A DNA stretch of 64,000 nucleotides from Paenibacillus andongensis (GTDB lineage: Bacteria > Bacillota > Bacilli > Paenibacillales > NBRC-103111), in NCBI RefSeq assembly GCF_025369935.1, contig NZ_CP104467.1:4409001-4473000 (forward strand), written 5' to 3'. The stretch's first letter is position 1; every line of letters begins with the position of its first letter. A program made the position numbers and the translations under genes. The notes beneath the pieces were generated by a model. It saw only the letters and a list, made by a program, of their open reading frames with translations. It was not told the origin of the DNA and searched no databases. Below, piece after piece: positions 55,915-63,734 of the stretch.

Positions 55915-55936
55915 TATTATCATTATAGATAATAAC
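55915..55936. promoter_or_regulatory. operator-like site 2, upstream of the HTH regulator
   Basis: TATTATCATTATAGATAAT matches the core of the 30-base palindrome at 16 or more positions. It overlaps a promoter (TTTACA 55902-55907, 16 bases, TATAGA 55924-55929) that could drive the regulator gene, suggesting autoregulation. Confidence 0.6.
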
Positions 55937-55964
55937 GAGATCTTTTATGATTGGGGAGAAAAAA

Positions 55965-56510
55965 ATGGTTAATAAAGCTGAAATTATCCTGCACCCCGTA
56001 AGGATGAAGATTTCTCAAGCTTTGATGAGAAACAAAGAAAATGGACTTACTTCACTCGAAATGGTAAAAATCATAAAAGATGTGCCTCAGGCAACGCTAT
56101 ATAGACATATTCAAGTTTTGTTAGATGCTGGAATTATCCGCATTTTGAAAGAAAAAAAAGTGAGATCCATTTCCGAAAAATACTACACTTTAAATGAAGA
56201 AGAAGCCCGACTTAGTGCAGCTGAGTGGAAAAAATCTTCTATGAAGGACAAGCTGAATTATGTTTCGCATTACCAATTATCGCTTATGACGCAATATCAA
56301 AATTATCTTGACAAATTAGAAGAACAAGAAAGCTCTGATGATGGTTCTACTTTTTCACTTGTAGAATTAAAGCTTGATGATGCAAATTTTATCAAGTTTC
56401 AAAATGAATTAAACGAGCTAATGATAAAATACTACAACACGACTAACAACATTAATGATCTGGATGCACCCATTCGAACGATTGCCTTTACCATTATTCC
56501 AGAATCCTAA
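55965..56510 (+). CDS. winged-helix transcriptional regulator (ArsR-like)
   Basis: 181 residues from ATG 55965, six bases after GGGGAG; an ATG at 55947 lacks such a site. The HTH is HPVRMKISQALMRN, LTSLEMVKIIKDVPQATLYRHIQVLLDAGIIRILKE, and KVRSISEKYYTL. The helical C-terminal part (about 80-175) may sense a ligand or dimerise. It is divergent from the YxlEFG-like ABC operon with two palindromes between them, so it likely represses that operon and itself. Confidence 0.85.
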   Translation: MVNKAEIILHPVRMKISQALMRNKENGLTSLEMVKIIKDVPQATLYRHIQVLLDAGIIRILKEKKVRSISEKYYTLNEEEARLSAAEWKKSSMKDKLNYVSHYQLSLMTQYQNYLDKLEEQESSDDGSTFSLVELKLDDANFIKFQNELNELMIKYYNTTNNINDLDAPIRTIAFTIIPES

Positions 56511-56571
56511 AACATAAAAGTGAGAAAACCTCTACCCTCGGCCATTCAAGGATGTGCGACCGCGTTTAACG

Positions 56572-56666
56572 AGGAGAGACTTTGGTCTACGACCAAAGAT
56601 CCCTATATTAGGTTTTATCACCAATAAGAAAGCGGTTCTCGGGATCCGAGAACTTATACTTCCTTA
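56572..56666. repeat. two hairpins related to the one at 49977-50016
   Basis: ACTTTGGTC/GACCAAAG (about 56578-56598) with GAGGAGAG before and ATCCCTATATT after, and GGTTCTCGG/CCGAGAAC (about 56634-56654) flanked by AATAAG and CTTATT. They share the AATAAGG...hairpin...CCTTATT plan with the DUF1540 leader element. They lie between convergent genes. Confidence 0.55.
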
Positions 56667-56667
56667 T

Positions 56668-56717
56668 TCAAAAAAGCATGATGCCCCCCTCATAAATTAG
56701 GGATACATCATGCTTTG
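56668..56717 (-). terminator. terminator after the FGE-like gene
   Basis: On the minus strand AAAGCATGATG pairs with CATCATGCTTT around a 20-base loop, followed by six T. It starts about 16 bases after the stop. Confidence 0.85.
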
Positions 56718-56732
56718 AGATTAGCCTTCTGC

Positions 56733-57413
56733 TTACATAGATCTTGCAAGTCGAAATCCAAGGTCATCGATGGCAAATGTCGGGTGACTGCGACGACGAC
56801 ACGTAGCCCCACAACCTCTGGCCTCTTCAGCCCAGCTGCCACCGCGGAAAATTCGGTAAGAGCCGTATACGTTCTGATCATATAAATCCCAGCACCACTC
56901 CCAAACATTCCCTAACATATCATGCAGCCCCCATGCATTCGGTTCCTTTCCTCCTACTTCATGAGTAGTGCCAGCTGAATTTTCATGATACCAGGCAATC
57001 TTATCAAGCTCTCCGTATCTATATCCTGCAGTTCCTGCTTTACATGCGTACTGCCATTCCGCCTCGGAAGGGAGGCGATAGCCGTCTGATTCCCAATCAC
57101 AGATGATAGTTTCACCATCATTACTTATTGAATAACATTCCTTCAAACCAACATTCTGAGAAAGTAGATTACAAAAAGAAATCGCATCATTCCATGATAT
57201 ATTCACAACCGGATGTTGATCTCCGTCATATGAAATAACTGATTTTTGTGAAATGGCATCATAAAGTTGCTTAGTGACTGGATACTGGGCAAGAAGAAAC
57301 GGTAGTATGTCAACCTTCCATTTCGATGTTGTTCGATCGTCCCTTAGATCTATTTCTCCACCAGGAACTTTTACCATCGGATAATCAACAAGACGCTGCA
57401 ATCCATGTGACAC
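56733..57413 (-). CDS. formylglycine-generating-enzyme-like (SUMF1) protein
   Basis: 226 residues. The FGE-sulfatase fold is clear: VKVPGGEIDL, YPVTKQLYDAI, HPVVNISWNDAISFCN, GYRLPSEAEWQYACKAG, GLHDMLGNVWEWCWD and RIFRGGSW...GFRLAR. The catalytic Cys pair of aerobic FGE (C-x4-C) is not matched; C-GAT-C with three residues between is seen, as in many relatives of unknown activity. GTG start 57413 with AGGAGG eight bases upstream. It is the last of the TetR-DUF4180-FGE operon. Confidence 0.85.
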   Translation of the reverse strand: MSHGLQRLVDYPMVKVPGGEIDLRDDRTTSKWKVDILPFLLAQYPVTKQLYDAISQKSVISYDGDQHPVVNISWNDAISFCNLLSQNVGLKECYSISNDGETIICDWESDGYRLPSEAEWQYACKAGTAGYRYGELDKIAWYHENSAGTTHEVGGKEPNAWGLHDMLGNVWEWCWDLYDQNVYGSYRIFRGGSWAEEARGCGATCRRRSHPTFAIDDLGFRLARSM

Positions 57414-57440
57414 TCCATCTTCCTCCTAGGTTAGCTCGTG

Positions 57441-57806
57441 TTAACTGCTGCTCAATTTATCCATAGCTTGTTCTTCGTTTGACAAGAAAAAGATATCCTT
57501 CCCTTTGTTACACTCATAGATGAAATCCTTCAAGCTTTCACTTGAATAGATAGAAAAATCACCAACGATTGCAACTTTCACTCGATAATTCATATATTTT
57601 TGTAATATTTCTCCTGCAAGCCGTGTTTTTAATTCGAAAAAGTCCTCACTTAATGCCGAGCTATTTAAAATTATACGGTCACAATCTGCTTCATATCGTA
57701 CAGTTGCCATTAGATCTAAAGCCGACTGAACATCCGTTATCAATATTTCGTTGCTTTCAACGACGGCAATTTCTACATCGTTCTTTTTGATTGTAATTAT
57801 CTTCAT
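57441..57806 (-). CDS. DUF4180 domain-containing protein
   Basis: 121 residues from ATG 57806, behind GGAGG. MKIITIKKNDVEIAVVESNE, LITDVQSALDLMATVRYEADCDRIILN, VAIVGDFS and IFFLSNEEQAMDKL are typical of DUF4180. It has an alternating alpha/beta pattern as in STAS-like proteins. No function is known. It follows the TetR gene by 20 bases and is followed by the FGE-like gene. Confidence 0.85.
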   Translation of the reverse strand: MKIITIKKNDVEIAVVESNEILITDVQSALDLMATVRYEADCDRIILNSSALSEDFFELKTRLAGEILQKYMNYRVKVAIVGDFSIYSSESLKDFIYECNKGKDIFFLSNEEQAMDKLSSS

Positions 57807-57826
57807 ATTCGTCCTCCATCCGTCTT

Positions 57827-58480
57827 TCAACCTTTAATTAATCTTCTGACATAATCCTCACAGATATACCGATTATCTTCATTATTCAATGTAGGAATAT
57901 TCGCTACTCTAAAGAAGCTTAGTCCAACCACCATCGCCAAAAGGCCGTAAGCGGCACTACTAGAATCGTCCACCTTCATTTGCCCTGACATATTGCCGTA
58001 CTCATAGATCCTCGCAATGCCGTGAAGATCTTTCATATAGCTCTTGGATACTACATCTTGTAAATTGTGATCCAATACGGCTTTGGAAAAGAACTGAAGA
58101 AACAGCTTGGCTTGATCTTCATGTGGGATAAACATTCTCTCAATCCCATCAAGTTCCGAAACATTGAGAGTCTTTTGCTTATCATCGCTATATGGCGGCA
58201 GGATGTGCTTAAGCGTGACATCGATCATTTCCTCTGCTGCCATTGTTTTCTGAATTTCTGACTGGATTTTCAAACCATAATAGGCTAAGAAAGACTTGAA
58301 AGCTTCAATGATCAAGCTATCTTTATTCTTAAAATAATAAGTGACAACGCCCTTTGAACAGTCCGCATACTCAGCGACCTTATCCAGCGTCATGCCATCA
58401 ATCCCGTGTTTGCTCATACACATTAGTGTAGCGTTAATGACATCTGCTCGACGCTTTGGCTCCATTCCTACTTTAGGCAT
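57827..58480 (-). CDS. TetR/AcrR family regulator
   Basis: 217 residues. HTH with RADVINATLMCMSKHGIDGMTLDKVAEYADCSKGVVTYYFKNKDSLIIEAF (helix-turn-helix about residues 30-55), then a ligand-binding helical domain. GGAGG precedes the ATG. It probably represses its own operon with DUF4180 and the FGE-like gene. Confidence 0.92.
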   Translation of the reverse strand: MPKVGMEPKRRADVINATLMCMSKHGIDGMTLDKVAEYADCSKGVVTYYFKNKDSLIIEAFKSFLAYYGLKIQSEIQKTMAAEEMIDVTLKHILPPYSDDKQKTLNVSELDGIERMFIPHEDQAKLFLQFFSKAVLDHNLQDVVSKSYMKDLHGIARIYEYGNMSGQMKVDDSSSAAYGLLAMVVGLSFFRVANIPTLNNEDNRYICEDYVRRLIKG

Positions 58481-58510
58481 TGTTATCCTCCATGTTTACT
58501 CAAGTTTTTT

Positions 58511-58530
58511 TATACCGTACAGTCGGAATA
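58511..58530. promoter_or_regulatory. possible TetR operator
   Basis: TAT-A-CCG-TACAGT-CGG-A-ATA is an imperfect palindrome about 35 bases upstream of the TetR start, next to an A+T-rich promoter zone. Confidence 0.4.
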
Positions 58531-58757
58531 AATAAAATATATACATAAATCCCACTTATGTCAAACCAAGTTTTAGAATATAAAAAGCCACCCGAAGGTG
58601 ACTTTCGCATATTGAGCCTAGGTATGAATCTTGATTGAACTTGCTGACAATACTTACTCGGCGAGGACAACCTAGCATGTATCCCTGCAAGTAAAAGTGC
58701 TATAATTAATAAGATTTACGATGCAAGTCAGTCCACGAAATGGAAGGAGAAACAACC

Positions 58758-59645
58758 ATGAATTCAGTGCAATTGAATCGTATCCATACAGGAAAAGGCT
58801 TTATAGCAGCCTTGGACCAAAGCGGCGGAAGTACTCCAAAGGCTTTGCTTCAGTATGGCATTAAGGAAAACAGCTATTCCAATGAAGAAGAGATGTATGC
58901 ATTAGTGCATGAGATGAGAACGCGTATTATTAAGAGTTCCGCGTTTGATTCCCAGTACATTTTAGGTGCGATTTTATTTGAGAACACAATGGATCGTTCC
59001 ATTGACGGGCAATTTACAGCCGATTATCTTTGGGAGAAGAAAGGCGTTGTGCCGTTTCTAAAAGTCGATAAAGGGCTCGCCGATCTTGAAAATGGGGTTC
59101 AGCTCATGAAGCCCTTTTCAGGTTTAGACGACCTTCTGAAGCGAGCGGTTGAGCGAAACATCTTCGGAACGAAAATGCGCTCGCTTATTAAGGAAGCCAA
59201 TCCTGCCGGAATCAAACAAGTCGTTGAGCAACAGTTTGCCATCGGTAACCAAATCGCTCAGATGGGGCTGGTTCCGATTATCGAACCGGAAGTTGATATC
59301 CACAGCGCTGATAAGGGAGCATCTGAGAAACTATTAAAAGTTGAGATTTTCGATCAATTATCCAAACTTGGCAAAGACGTAAAAGTCATGTTAAAACTCT
59401 CCATACCGACGGAAAACAATTTCTACAGCGATTTAATGGAGGATCCGCATGTAGTTCGGGTAGTCGCTTTATCAGGCGGCTACACGCAAGCGGAAGCAAA
59501 CGAAAAACTGGCTCATAATCATGGATTGATCGCCAGTTTCTCACGAGCCTTATCACAGGGACTTACCGCCGAGCAAACAGACGATGAATTCAACACGATG
59601 CTGTCCAAAACCATTCGTGACATTTATGAAGCCTCCATCACTTAA
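58758..59645 (+). CDS. class I fructose-bisphosphate aldolase
   Basis: 295 residues from ATG 58758, eight bases after AAGGAG. Landmarks are [54 protein letters not shown] and [12 protein letters not shown]. The Schiff-base lysine is expected in VKVMLKLS. Type I aldolase of this short bacterial form cleaves fructose-1,6-bisphosphate to glyceraldehyde-3-phosphate and DHAP. TATAAT at 58701-58706 could be its -10 element. Confidence 0.95.
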   Translation: MNSVQLNRIHTGKGFIAALDQSGGSTPKALLQYGIKENSYSNEEEMYALVHEMRTRIIKSSAFDSQYILGAILFENTMDRSIDGQFTADYLWEKKGVVPFLKVDKGLADLENGVQLMKPFSGLDDLLKRAVERNIFGTKMRSLIKEANPAGIKQVVEQQFAIGNQIAQMGLVPIIEPEVDIHSADKGASEKLLKVEIFDQLSKLGKDVKVMLKLSIPTENNFYSDLMEDPHVVRVVALSGGYTQAEANEKLAHNHGLIASFSRALSQGLTAEQTDDEFNTMLSKTIRDIYEASIT

Positions 59646-59686
59646 GGGAGTTCACTTGGTCAATCAAGCGAATCCAACGAATAATA

Positions 59687-59728
59687 AACGACTCCGATCT
59701 TTTTAAAAGCTCGGAGTCGTTGCTTGTT
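59687..59728. terminator. terminator after the aldolase gene
   Basis: AACGACTCCGA pairs perfectly with TCGGAGTCGTT around a 13-base loop, followed by GCTTGTTTG. The convergent GIY-YIG-like gene ends at 59757 and may share it. Confidence 0.8.
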
Positions 59729-59756
59729 TGCTGACGAAGTCCATTCACCCATTCTA

Positions 59757-60113
59757 TCATGATCGCGCTCTATTATATCCTCTATCCTCGTAAGGCTGCA
59801 ATTTCTCCAGCCACCGCTTTTCCATTTGCTTAACCTCCCAGCGCACATCAATAACTCCGTCAGCTTCCTTCTCCTCAAGCACCTCATAGGTGAAAGTTTC
59901 GCTCCCCAGTTCTTTCCAGTCCTTTTGTAATTGGGCATTTGCGAATCTTCCCGCGTCCAGTTGCATCTGTAAGGTCATCCATTTGTTTTTCAGGTTAGGA
60001 TAGCTATCTACGTAAATTTTGCCATTGACCTTGTTCGTTATCTGTATTGCACCCATGTAGGTCTTAATCTGCTTGTATTCCTCCTGAAGCTCCTTGCGTT
60101 TGTTCTTGTCCAT
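59757..60113 (-). CDS. GIY-YIG nuclease family-like protein
   Basis: 118 residues. MDKNKRKELQEEYKQIKTYMGAIQITNKVNGKIYVDS, PNLKNKWMTLQMQLDAGRFAN and LQKDWKELGSETFTYEVLEEKEADGV match Firmicute proteins of that name. The canonical GIY and YIG are replaced (YMGAIQI and IYVDSYP), so nuclease activity is doubtful. It follows the VWA gene by 40 bases. Confidence 0.7.
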   Translation of the reverse strand: MDKNKRKELQEEYKQIKTYMGAIQITNKVNGKIYVDSYPNLKNKWMTLQMQLDAGRFANAQLQKDWKELGSETFTYEVLEEKEADGVIDVRWEVKQMEKRWLEKLQPYEDRGYNRARS

Positions 60114-60153
60114 GCTTTTCTCTCCTTTCTGGTCCTATAAATTGCTATAACAA

Positions 60154-61050
60154 TTACAAATACCGAGCGATAATCCGAACCAACTTTGCAGGCAGCTCTG
60201 ATAGATTCGTTATATCCAAAAATTTCTCATTCCCATAGATTTCATTAATCACATCCTTGTCCTGGCCTATTGCCGCTGCAAGAAATGTAATTCCTTTCCG
60301 TTCATACTCGGCTATGGTTTGCTGCATGTCTTTGATTGCATAATTTCCGGTATAATCATCCATGGCTTTGGGTTGCCCATCACTTAGGCTGATCAATAAT
60401 TTTGTTTGCCCAGGTGAACCGGCTATTCGGTCTGCCATAATTCTAAGAGACATCCCATCACGATTATTACTTCTAGCACGAATCCCCATAAGTCTGAATC
60501 GATCATTGGTATCTGTATGATCAAAATCGGTATAAGCATAAATCGACATTTGCTCCAACTTGGAAGCATCCGCAGTATCCCCGTAAATCAAAATGGGAAT
60601 ATGACAAATTTGACAAAACTCATAGACGGCAATCACGGCACGCTTTGCAGCTTCTAATCTCCCAAACGCTGACATGGATGCTGACTCATCAACCCTTAGA
60701 CCGACCACTAAGGAAGGGGAATCTGTAGGAGGACGTTTCTTGGCAAAATATCTAAAATCCCGATAAGCAACGCTATCCGCTTGAAATTTACTGCCATAAT
60801 ATTGATTCCTCGCAAATTCAGAAGATGTCTCATGTTCTAAAAGAGGAAGTGTCTTTCTGGCAATTTCCCGTACGACAGGCATGAGTTCCATACTTAGACT
60901 GACATATTCCTGTTGGTTTTCAAACGTATAATCCGGACGGTGAACAATAAGTTTAACCCTTTTATGAATAGAATCGGACACAACCTCCCTTGCGTCGCGA
61001 TTCAGTTTTTTACGGAAATCTCGATCTTTTTGTTTCGCTTCGTCTGACAT
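60154..61050 (-). CDS. VWA domain protein (CobT-like), N-terminally broken
   Basis: 298 residues of intact frame. The metal-ion-dependent adhesion site is VDESASM (DxSxS), with the conserved LISLSDGQPKA and a C-terminal DVINEIYG, all typical of VWA domains that partner MoxR-type AAA ATPases. The protein coding signal continues upstream of the first ATG (61050) in frame as TPKYHQANPES, and then in a different frame to 61262, so the gene is frame-broken at GGGG (61090-61093). A family member would also have an N-terminal domain of about 250 residues, missing here. Confidence 0.75.
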   Translation of the reverse strand: MSDEAKQKDRDFRKKLNRDAREVVSDSIHKRVKLIVHRPDYTFENQQEYVSLSMELMPVVREIARKTLPLLEHETSSEFARNQYYGSKFQADSVAYRDFRYFAKKRPPTDSPSLVVGLRVDESASMSAFGRLEAAKRAVIAVYEFCQICHIPILIYGDTADASKLEQMSIYAYTDFDHTDTNDRFRLMGIRARSNNRDGMSLRIMADRIAGSPGQTKLLISLSDGQPKAMDDYTGNYAIKDMQQTIAEYERKGITFLAAAIGQDKDVINEIYGNEKFLDITNLSELPAKLVRIIARYL

Positions 61051-61262
61051 TGATTCAGGGTTTGCCTGATGATATTTGGGAGTACCACTCCCCTATCTGA
61101 ACTTTCCATATCGGTAGAATCATCAGAAACGTCGGTAGTACTTTCATCACTATCCGCAGATTTTTTTATTGCAATCCCCTGTTCTTCATCTTTGTTATCG
61201 TGCTCAAAATCAGTATCGTCGATATTTCCCCACGTTCTTATCTCTACTTCATCAAAAATTCT
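61051..61262 (-). other. displaced reading frame: acidic linker of the VWA gene
   Basis: On the minus strand, after ten A (61271-61262), the frame RIFDEVEIRTWGNIDDTDF, followed by acidic residues to DSTDMESSDRG, is open to about 61090. It has no ATG/GTG/TTG before it. It is in the -1 frame relative to the AAA gene, and again -1 relative to the downstream VWA frame. Confidence 0.7.
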
Positions 61263-62230
61263 TTTTTTTTTAATTCAATCTCAACTTGATCTAATCCCGC
61301 TAATAAACCATGGCTTTTCAGTGCTTCTTCCAATAGTTTAATTTCTTCGGAATCGGTTGTTATCTTGTAGATGACTTTATGATAAAGGGATTCTTTTGGT
61401 GAAGCACCTCCGGCAACCGCATCCGCCCAATAGAAAAATGAACGCATGCCCGCCACTCCTTTTATTGCATTGGCACGGGCTGTTTTGTCCAAGATCATAA
61501 TGATCTCTGCCAAAACATCCAACACCTTTTCATCGGTAAAACCGGTTTTGGACATTGCCCGTTCAATCATGATTTCTTTGGTTGGGAGATCCATCTTCTC
61601 TGTATGCTGAACTCTGTCACGCAGTGCTTCATTTAGCGGTCTTGTCCCTGCATAACTGCGGTTTGTTGTGATGACCGCTATGAAATCCGGGTGTCTGCGT
61701 ATGATTTCAGTGGGAAGATTAATGCTGCCATCCAGCTCTAAGGCAGAGTTAAGTGCCATTAATACTGCGGCATCCCGGATAACAGTGGGTTCTTGAATTT
61801 CTAGAAGATATCCTTTTTGATAGGCTCTGACGATTTCGGAGGGGTAAAAACGATACTCAATCTCTTCGTCCTCGGTATTTTGCTCCGCAGGCTCCATCTT
61901 TTCTAAACGCTCAGATGAAATGACCGGCAAAATAGCGCCAATAACGTCTGATTTATCCATATCAGCGAAACAAGTCACTTTCGTATAAGGCAGCCCGAAT
62001 TCCGCCGACAATGCTTTGGCAAGTTGTGTTTTACCGGAACCGGCGTCACCTTCTAACAAAATATTGGCGATTTTCATCTCCCCGCGATGCCAGTTGCGCT
62101 TTATTTCTTTACAAATACGCAATTCTTCTTCACTTACCTTATGAGATAACGGCTTTTTCCAAATAAGTCCTTCTTCTATCTCCGTCAGTTGCCTTGTTGG
62201 CGACAATTTATATTCATCCTGATTGTTCAT
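61244..62230 (-). CDS. MoxR/CobS-like AAA ATPase
   Basis: 328 residues. Walker A is GDAGSGKTQL (about 61-70), FADMDKSDVIGAILPV, Walker B-like GYLLEIQEPTVIRDAAVLMAL, and NRSYAGTRPLNEALRDRVQ as sensor/arginine-finger block. It belongs to the AAA group that partners with VWA proteins, as CobS with CobT, and may remodel a target complex. The C-terminal end ELKKKEFLMK runs through the ten-A run. It lies between the DUF6530 gene and the VWA gene. Confidence 0.9.
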   Translation of the reverse strand: MNNQDEYKLSPTRQLTEIEEGLIWKKPLSHKVSEEELRICKEIKRNWHRGEMKIANILLEGDAGSGKTQLAKALSAEFGLPYTKVTCFADMDKSDVIGAILPVISSERLEKMEPAEQNTEDEEIEYRFYPSEIVRAYQKGYLLEIQEPTVIRDAAVLMALNSALELDGSINLPTEIIRRHPDFIAVITTNRSYAGTRPLNEALRDRVQHTEKMDLPTKEIMIERAMSKTGFTDEKVLDVLAEIIMILDKTARANAIKGVAGMRSFFYWADAVAGGASPKESLYHKVIYKITTDSEEIKLLEEALKSHGLLAGLDQVEIELKKKEFLMK

Positions 62231-62254
62231 ACCTTTTCACCTTTCCTAAATTGG

Positions 62255-62734
62255 TTAATACCCCATCTCTTTCAGAAGACTGGATAAGACACGAAGGCGT
62301 TCGCCAATCATTTCGCCATCATCACTAAGAGCTTGAGCAAACAGCTTAATATCATTATCGATCATGGGATTTTCTGCACACACGGACACACTCATCGCAT
62401 CCCCTTGCAGCCCAATGCGGTCAATCATCGTGTTATCAGGGTCATACATTTTCGGGAAACGATACGCGTCCTGAAAATATAAGTTGCTTCTGCAAATCAA
62501 AATGGCAAGGTCAAGAACACGGTGCATAGGCAACTCTTCCGACTGCCTTGACCATTTTTCCCCTGTGTATCTCCATACTTTTGCTGAGATATCGACCTTT
62601 CCCCTATCATTCCATTGGGCCAATCCTAGGGACAGACCTTTTGCATCCGTATTTCGGGCGTACCGGCCGTCAACCTGCTCATAGTTTTCTGAAACAATAA
62701 CTGGCTTATGTTTTAAAGTAGTTGGTATTTTCAT
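62255..62734 (-). CDS. DUF6530 family protein
   Basis: 159 residues. MKIPTTLKHKPVIVSENYE, DGRYARNTDAKGLSLGLAQWNDRGKVDISAKVWRYTGEKWSRQSEELP and HRVLDLAILICRSNLYFQDAYRFPK are characteristic. Function unknown. It heads the DUF6530-AAA-VWA operon (24 bases before the AAA gene) behind a 19-base palindrome. Confidence 0.8.
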   Translation of the reverse strand: MKIPTTLKHKPVIVSENYEQVDGRYARNTDAKGLSLGLAQWNDRGKVDISAKVWRYTGEKWSRQSEELPMHRVLDLAILICRSNLYFQDAYRFPKMYDPDNTMIDRIGLQGDAMSVSVCAENPMIDNDIKLFAQALSDDGEMIGERLRVLSSLLKEMGY

Positions 62735-62777
62735 TTGTTTACACGCTCCATCATTCGATTCACTAATTTACTAATTC

Positions 62778-62796
62778 AGTAATTTACTAAATTACT
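62778..62796. promoter_or_regulatory. operator-like 19-base palindrome
   Basis: AGTAATTTACTAAATTACT is a perfect 9-1-9 palindrome. Further half-sites AATTTACTAA repeat at 62765-62774 and 62781-62790. It lies about 45 bases upstream of the DUF6530 start, in the likely promoter. Confidence 0.6.
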
Positions 62797-62913
62797 AAAA
62801 TTTAAATTAATATTACCCTGCATTTCATCATCTGTCAATCCGGTTATTTAACCATAACTCGCTCATACGAAATGTATTTTCGATCAGCAACTAGCAACTT
62901 ATATCGTTAAAAT

Positions 62914-63003
62914 GAAAAGAAAAACGGCTTACGCCGTCCTTGAATACGAGGGCCAAGCCTGTTAGCTAACGATGCTTAACAGGGGCACGCTTCTATTGCC
63001 CCA
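62914..63003 (-). ncRNA. possible structured RNA or gene tail with three hairpins
   Basis: Minus-strand order: GGGGCA/TGCCCC (63001-62981), CCTGTTA/TAACAGG (62982-62957), ACGGC/GCCGT (62936-62923), the last followed by TTTTTCTTTTC. The last hairpin is a good terminator. The first two may be the 3' part of a small RNA, or of the relic gene upstream. Confidence 0.4.
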
Positions 63004-63054
63004 ATCTCAAAAAACATACAAGTATCCTAATTATCTTTTACTCAAATGATCGAG

Positions 63055-63153
63055 TTAGAACTTGATGCAAATCTTTCCAAAATGCGATCCCTTCGCTAAG
63101 TAATGCAGCGCATCGACTGCACGTTCGAATGGGAACACACGGTCAATGACCGG
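63055..63153 (-). pseudogene. C-terminal relic of a zinc-type alcohol dehydrogenase/quinone reductase
   Basis: The minus-strand frame ends PVIDRVFPFERAVDALHYLAKGSHFGKICIKF with a stop, the usual C-terminus of MDR-family oxidoreductases. The frame is closed by TAA immediately before, and no other part of the gene is found, so only about 32 codons survive. Confidence 0.8.
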
Positions 63154-63203
63154 TTACTGTCCCGCTTTTTTTTGATAACAAGTCTAATTTAAAGAGAACA
63201 GGG

Positions 63204-63243
63204 CTGACCCCAAGTAGATTGTATCTACTTAAGGTCAGCCCCT
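63204..63243 (-). terminator. strong hairpin after the rhodanese gene
   Basis: GGGCTGACC...AGTAGAT pairs with ATCTACT...GGTCAGCCC, with a three-base internal loop (CCA/TAA) on each side. The T-run is poor (CTGTTCTCTTT), so termination is likely but not certain. Confidence 0.65.
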
Positions 63244-63261
63244 ATCATTATCTATCATCAG

Positions 63262-63651
63262 TTATTCAACATCAAAACCCGCATCTTTCCAAGCGGCAGT
63301 ACCACCATCGATATAAGCCACGTCTTGAAAGCCCATTTGTTTCAGCAAGTAGGCTCCTAAGGAAGCTTGTCCGCCTGCTCCGCATGTAACCAAGATGGGG
63401 CGGTTCCTATCGGAAAGCCGCTCGTCACGCAGCCGCTCAGGCACGCCTAAATCCGCTCGAATTGGCAGCATACCTAAGGAAATGTTTACACTGCTTGGAA
63501 TAAGTCCGCATGCTCCTGCATCCGCGGCATCCTGGACATCAATGACCAAAGTCTCAGGATTAGCATTCATTTTTTCTCTTGCTTCCTTAGAGGAAATTCC
63601 AGGCACATTCTCGCGAGCTTCAGTTACCATGTCTTTAAAGGTTTTTGCCAT
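63262..63651 (-). CDS. rhodanese-like domain protein
   Basis: 129 residues from ATG 63651, with AAGGAG 11 bases upstream. Active-site loop VTCGAGGQASLGAYLLKQMGF with Cys, plus VIDVQDAADAGACGLIPSSVNI and YIDGGTAAWKDAGF. The loop (C-GAGGQA) is six residues, as in thiosulfate/persulfide transferases. It lies in its own transcript; an upstream DinB-like gene ends about 80 bases away. Confidence 0.88.
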   Translation of the reverse strand: MAKTFKDMVTEARENVPGISSKEAREKMNANPETLVIDVQDAADAGACGLIPSSVNISLGMLPIRADLGVPERLRDERLSDRNRPILVTCGAGGQASLGAYLLKQMGFQDVAYIDGGTAAWKDAGFDVE

Positions 63652-63734
63652 TTTGGTTTGCACTCCTTGTTTAATGGTTTATATAAATTAGCTGTTACTT
63701 ACTAAAGTCTCATCTTTAATCCGACTTCTACATA

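Larger units (their letters stand above)
62735..63054. other. gene-free region upstream of the DUF6530 operon
   Basis: Holds an operator-like palindrome (62778-62796), an A+T-rich tract, and a block of three hairpins ending in a terminator (62914-63003). No protein-coding frame. Confidence 0.6.
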
